Source of the DNA: Burkholderiales bacterium
Lineage (GTDB): Bacteria; Pseudomonadota; Gammaproteobacteria; Burkholderiales; SHXO01
Length of the DNA: 5,453 nucleotides
Assembly (NCBI GenBank): GCA_026125625.1
Contig: JAHCKU010000241.1
Span: forward strand, 1 to 5,453
Direction of reading: 5' to 3'
The position numbers and the translations under genes were made by a program. Below are positions 5,093 to 5,453 of the stretch, one piece after another; positions within the stretch are counted from its first letter, which is position 1; each line of letters starts with the position of its first letter. Below the pieces are notes generated by a model. That model was not told where the DNA came from. It worked only from the letters and a program-made list of their open reading frames with translations, and searched no databases.

Positions 5093-5453
5093 CGGCCCGC
5101 GGCGGCTGGTCGCTGCACGTGCTGCTGGCGGTGGGAGCGGCGGTGCTGGTGTTCGCCCTGGCCCTGGCCTTCCCGTTCACCGCGCTGGATCGCCTCGGCT
5201 ACGACCTCGGGATGCGGCTGTCGAGCCGCACCCCCGCACCGGAAATCGTCGTGGTCGCCATCGACGAGCCCACCATTGCCCAGCTCGGACCCGGCGGCTG
5301 GTCGCGCAGCATCGACGCGCAGATCATCGATTCCCTGAGTGCCGCCGGAGCCAAGGTGATCGGCTACGCCGGCTTCTTTCCCGATGCCGCCGCCGATCCC
5401 GCGGCGGAGCAGGTGAACCGGCTGGACGCGGTATTTCGCAGCCTGGATGCGCA
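5089..5453 (+). CDS. CHASE2 domain membrane sensor protein, N-terminal part (3' end outside window)
   Basis: About 121 N-terminal residues are visible and the frame is open to the right edge. A hydrophobic segment at residues 7-30 (WSLHVLLAVGAAVLVFALAL and on) is an inner-membrane anchor. It leads to the CHASE2 pattern: LDRLGYDLGMRL (33-44), PEIVVVAIDEPTIAQLG, then GWSRSIDAQIIDSLSAAGAK and VIGYAGFFPD. CHASE2 is an extracytoplasmic ligand-sensing domain found ahead of adenylate or guanylate cyclases, histidine kinases, GGDEF proteins or Ser/Thr protein kinases. The effector is outside the window, so the output is unknown. VIGY-FF resembles my recollection of the Ser/Thr kinase group, which is only a hint. 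ATG 5089 is the first possible start in its frame for well over 100 bases upstream; a weak GGGG sits 9 bases before it. It overlaps the small ORF at 4958-5092. Confidence 0.85.
   Translation, partial: MTARGGWSLHVLLAVGAAVLVFALALAFPFTALDRLGYDLGMRLSSRTPAPEIVVVAIDEPTIAQLGPGGWSRSIDAQIIDSLSAAGAKVIGYAGFFPDAAADPAAEQVNRLDAVFRSLDA

Overview
This is a GC-rich proteobacterial chromosomal segment. A Gammaproteobacterium of the Chromatiales or a similar lineage is my best guess, inferred from the E. coli-like GcvT and GcvH, the proteobacterial-type DgkA, and a glycine decarboxylase split into two subunits. I cannot confirm the taxon without a search.

The left three quarters (1-4088) is one tightly packed plus-strand operon. 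It holds the 3' end of gcvT, then gcvH, gcvPA, gcvPB and dgkA. The first four encode the whole glycine cleavage system: GcvPA and GcvPB together form the PLP-dependent decarboxylase, GcvH carries the aminomethyl group on a lipoyl lysine, and GcvT passes the one-carbon unit to tetrahydrofolate. Junctions are overlapping or very short: GTGA at gcvPA/gcvPB, 25 bases at gcvPB/dgkA, 16 bases between gcvH and gcvPA. Between gcvT and gcvH lies a 19-codon ORF joined to both neighbours by ATGA overlaps. dgkA encodes the small trimeric membrane diacylglycerol (undecaprenol-like) kinase and probably rides on the gcv transcript.

After a 96-base gap comes a monocistronic DUF1330 gene (4185-4472) with a strong ribosome binding site.

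The stretch 4473-4957 holds no convincing protein gene. It contains a cluster of REP-like palindromic repeats with the head TGTCATTCCGAG: one inverted pair, degenerate half-copies in tandem, another full copy, and a 37-bp perfect direct repeat that begins inside the tail of that last copy. This is the most unusual part of the window.

The right end carries a possible 44-codon ORF (4958-5092) overlapping, by ATGA, the start of a membrane-anchored CHASE2 sensor protein that runs off the window. Its effector domain is not visible. Overall this is mainly ordinary housekeeping sequence; I see no CRISPR array, transposase, phage gene, tRNA or rRNA, and no clear new multigene system.
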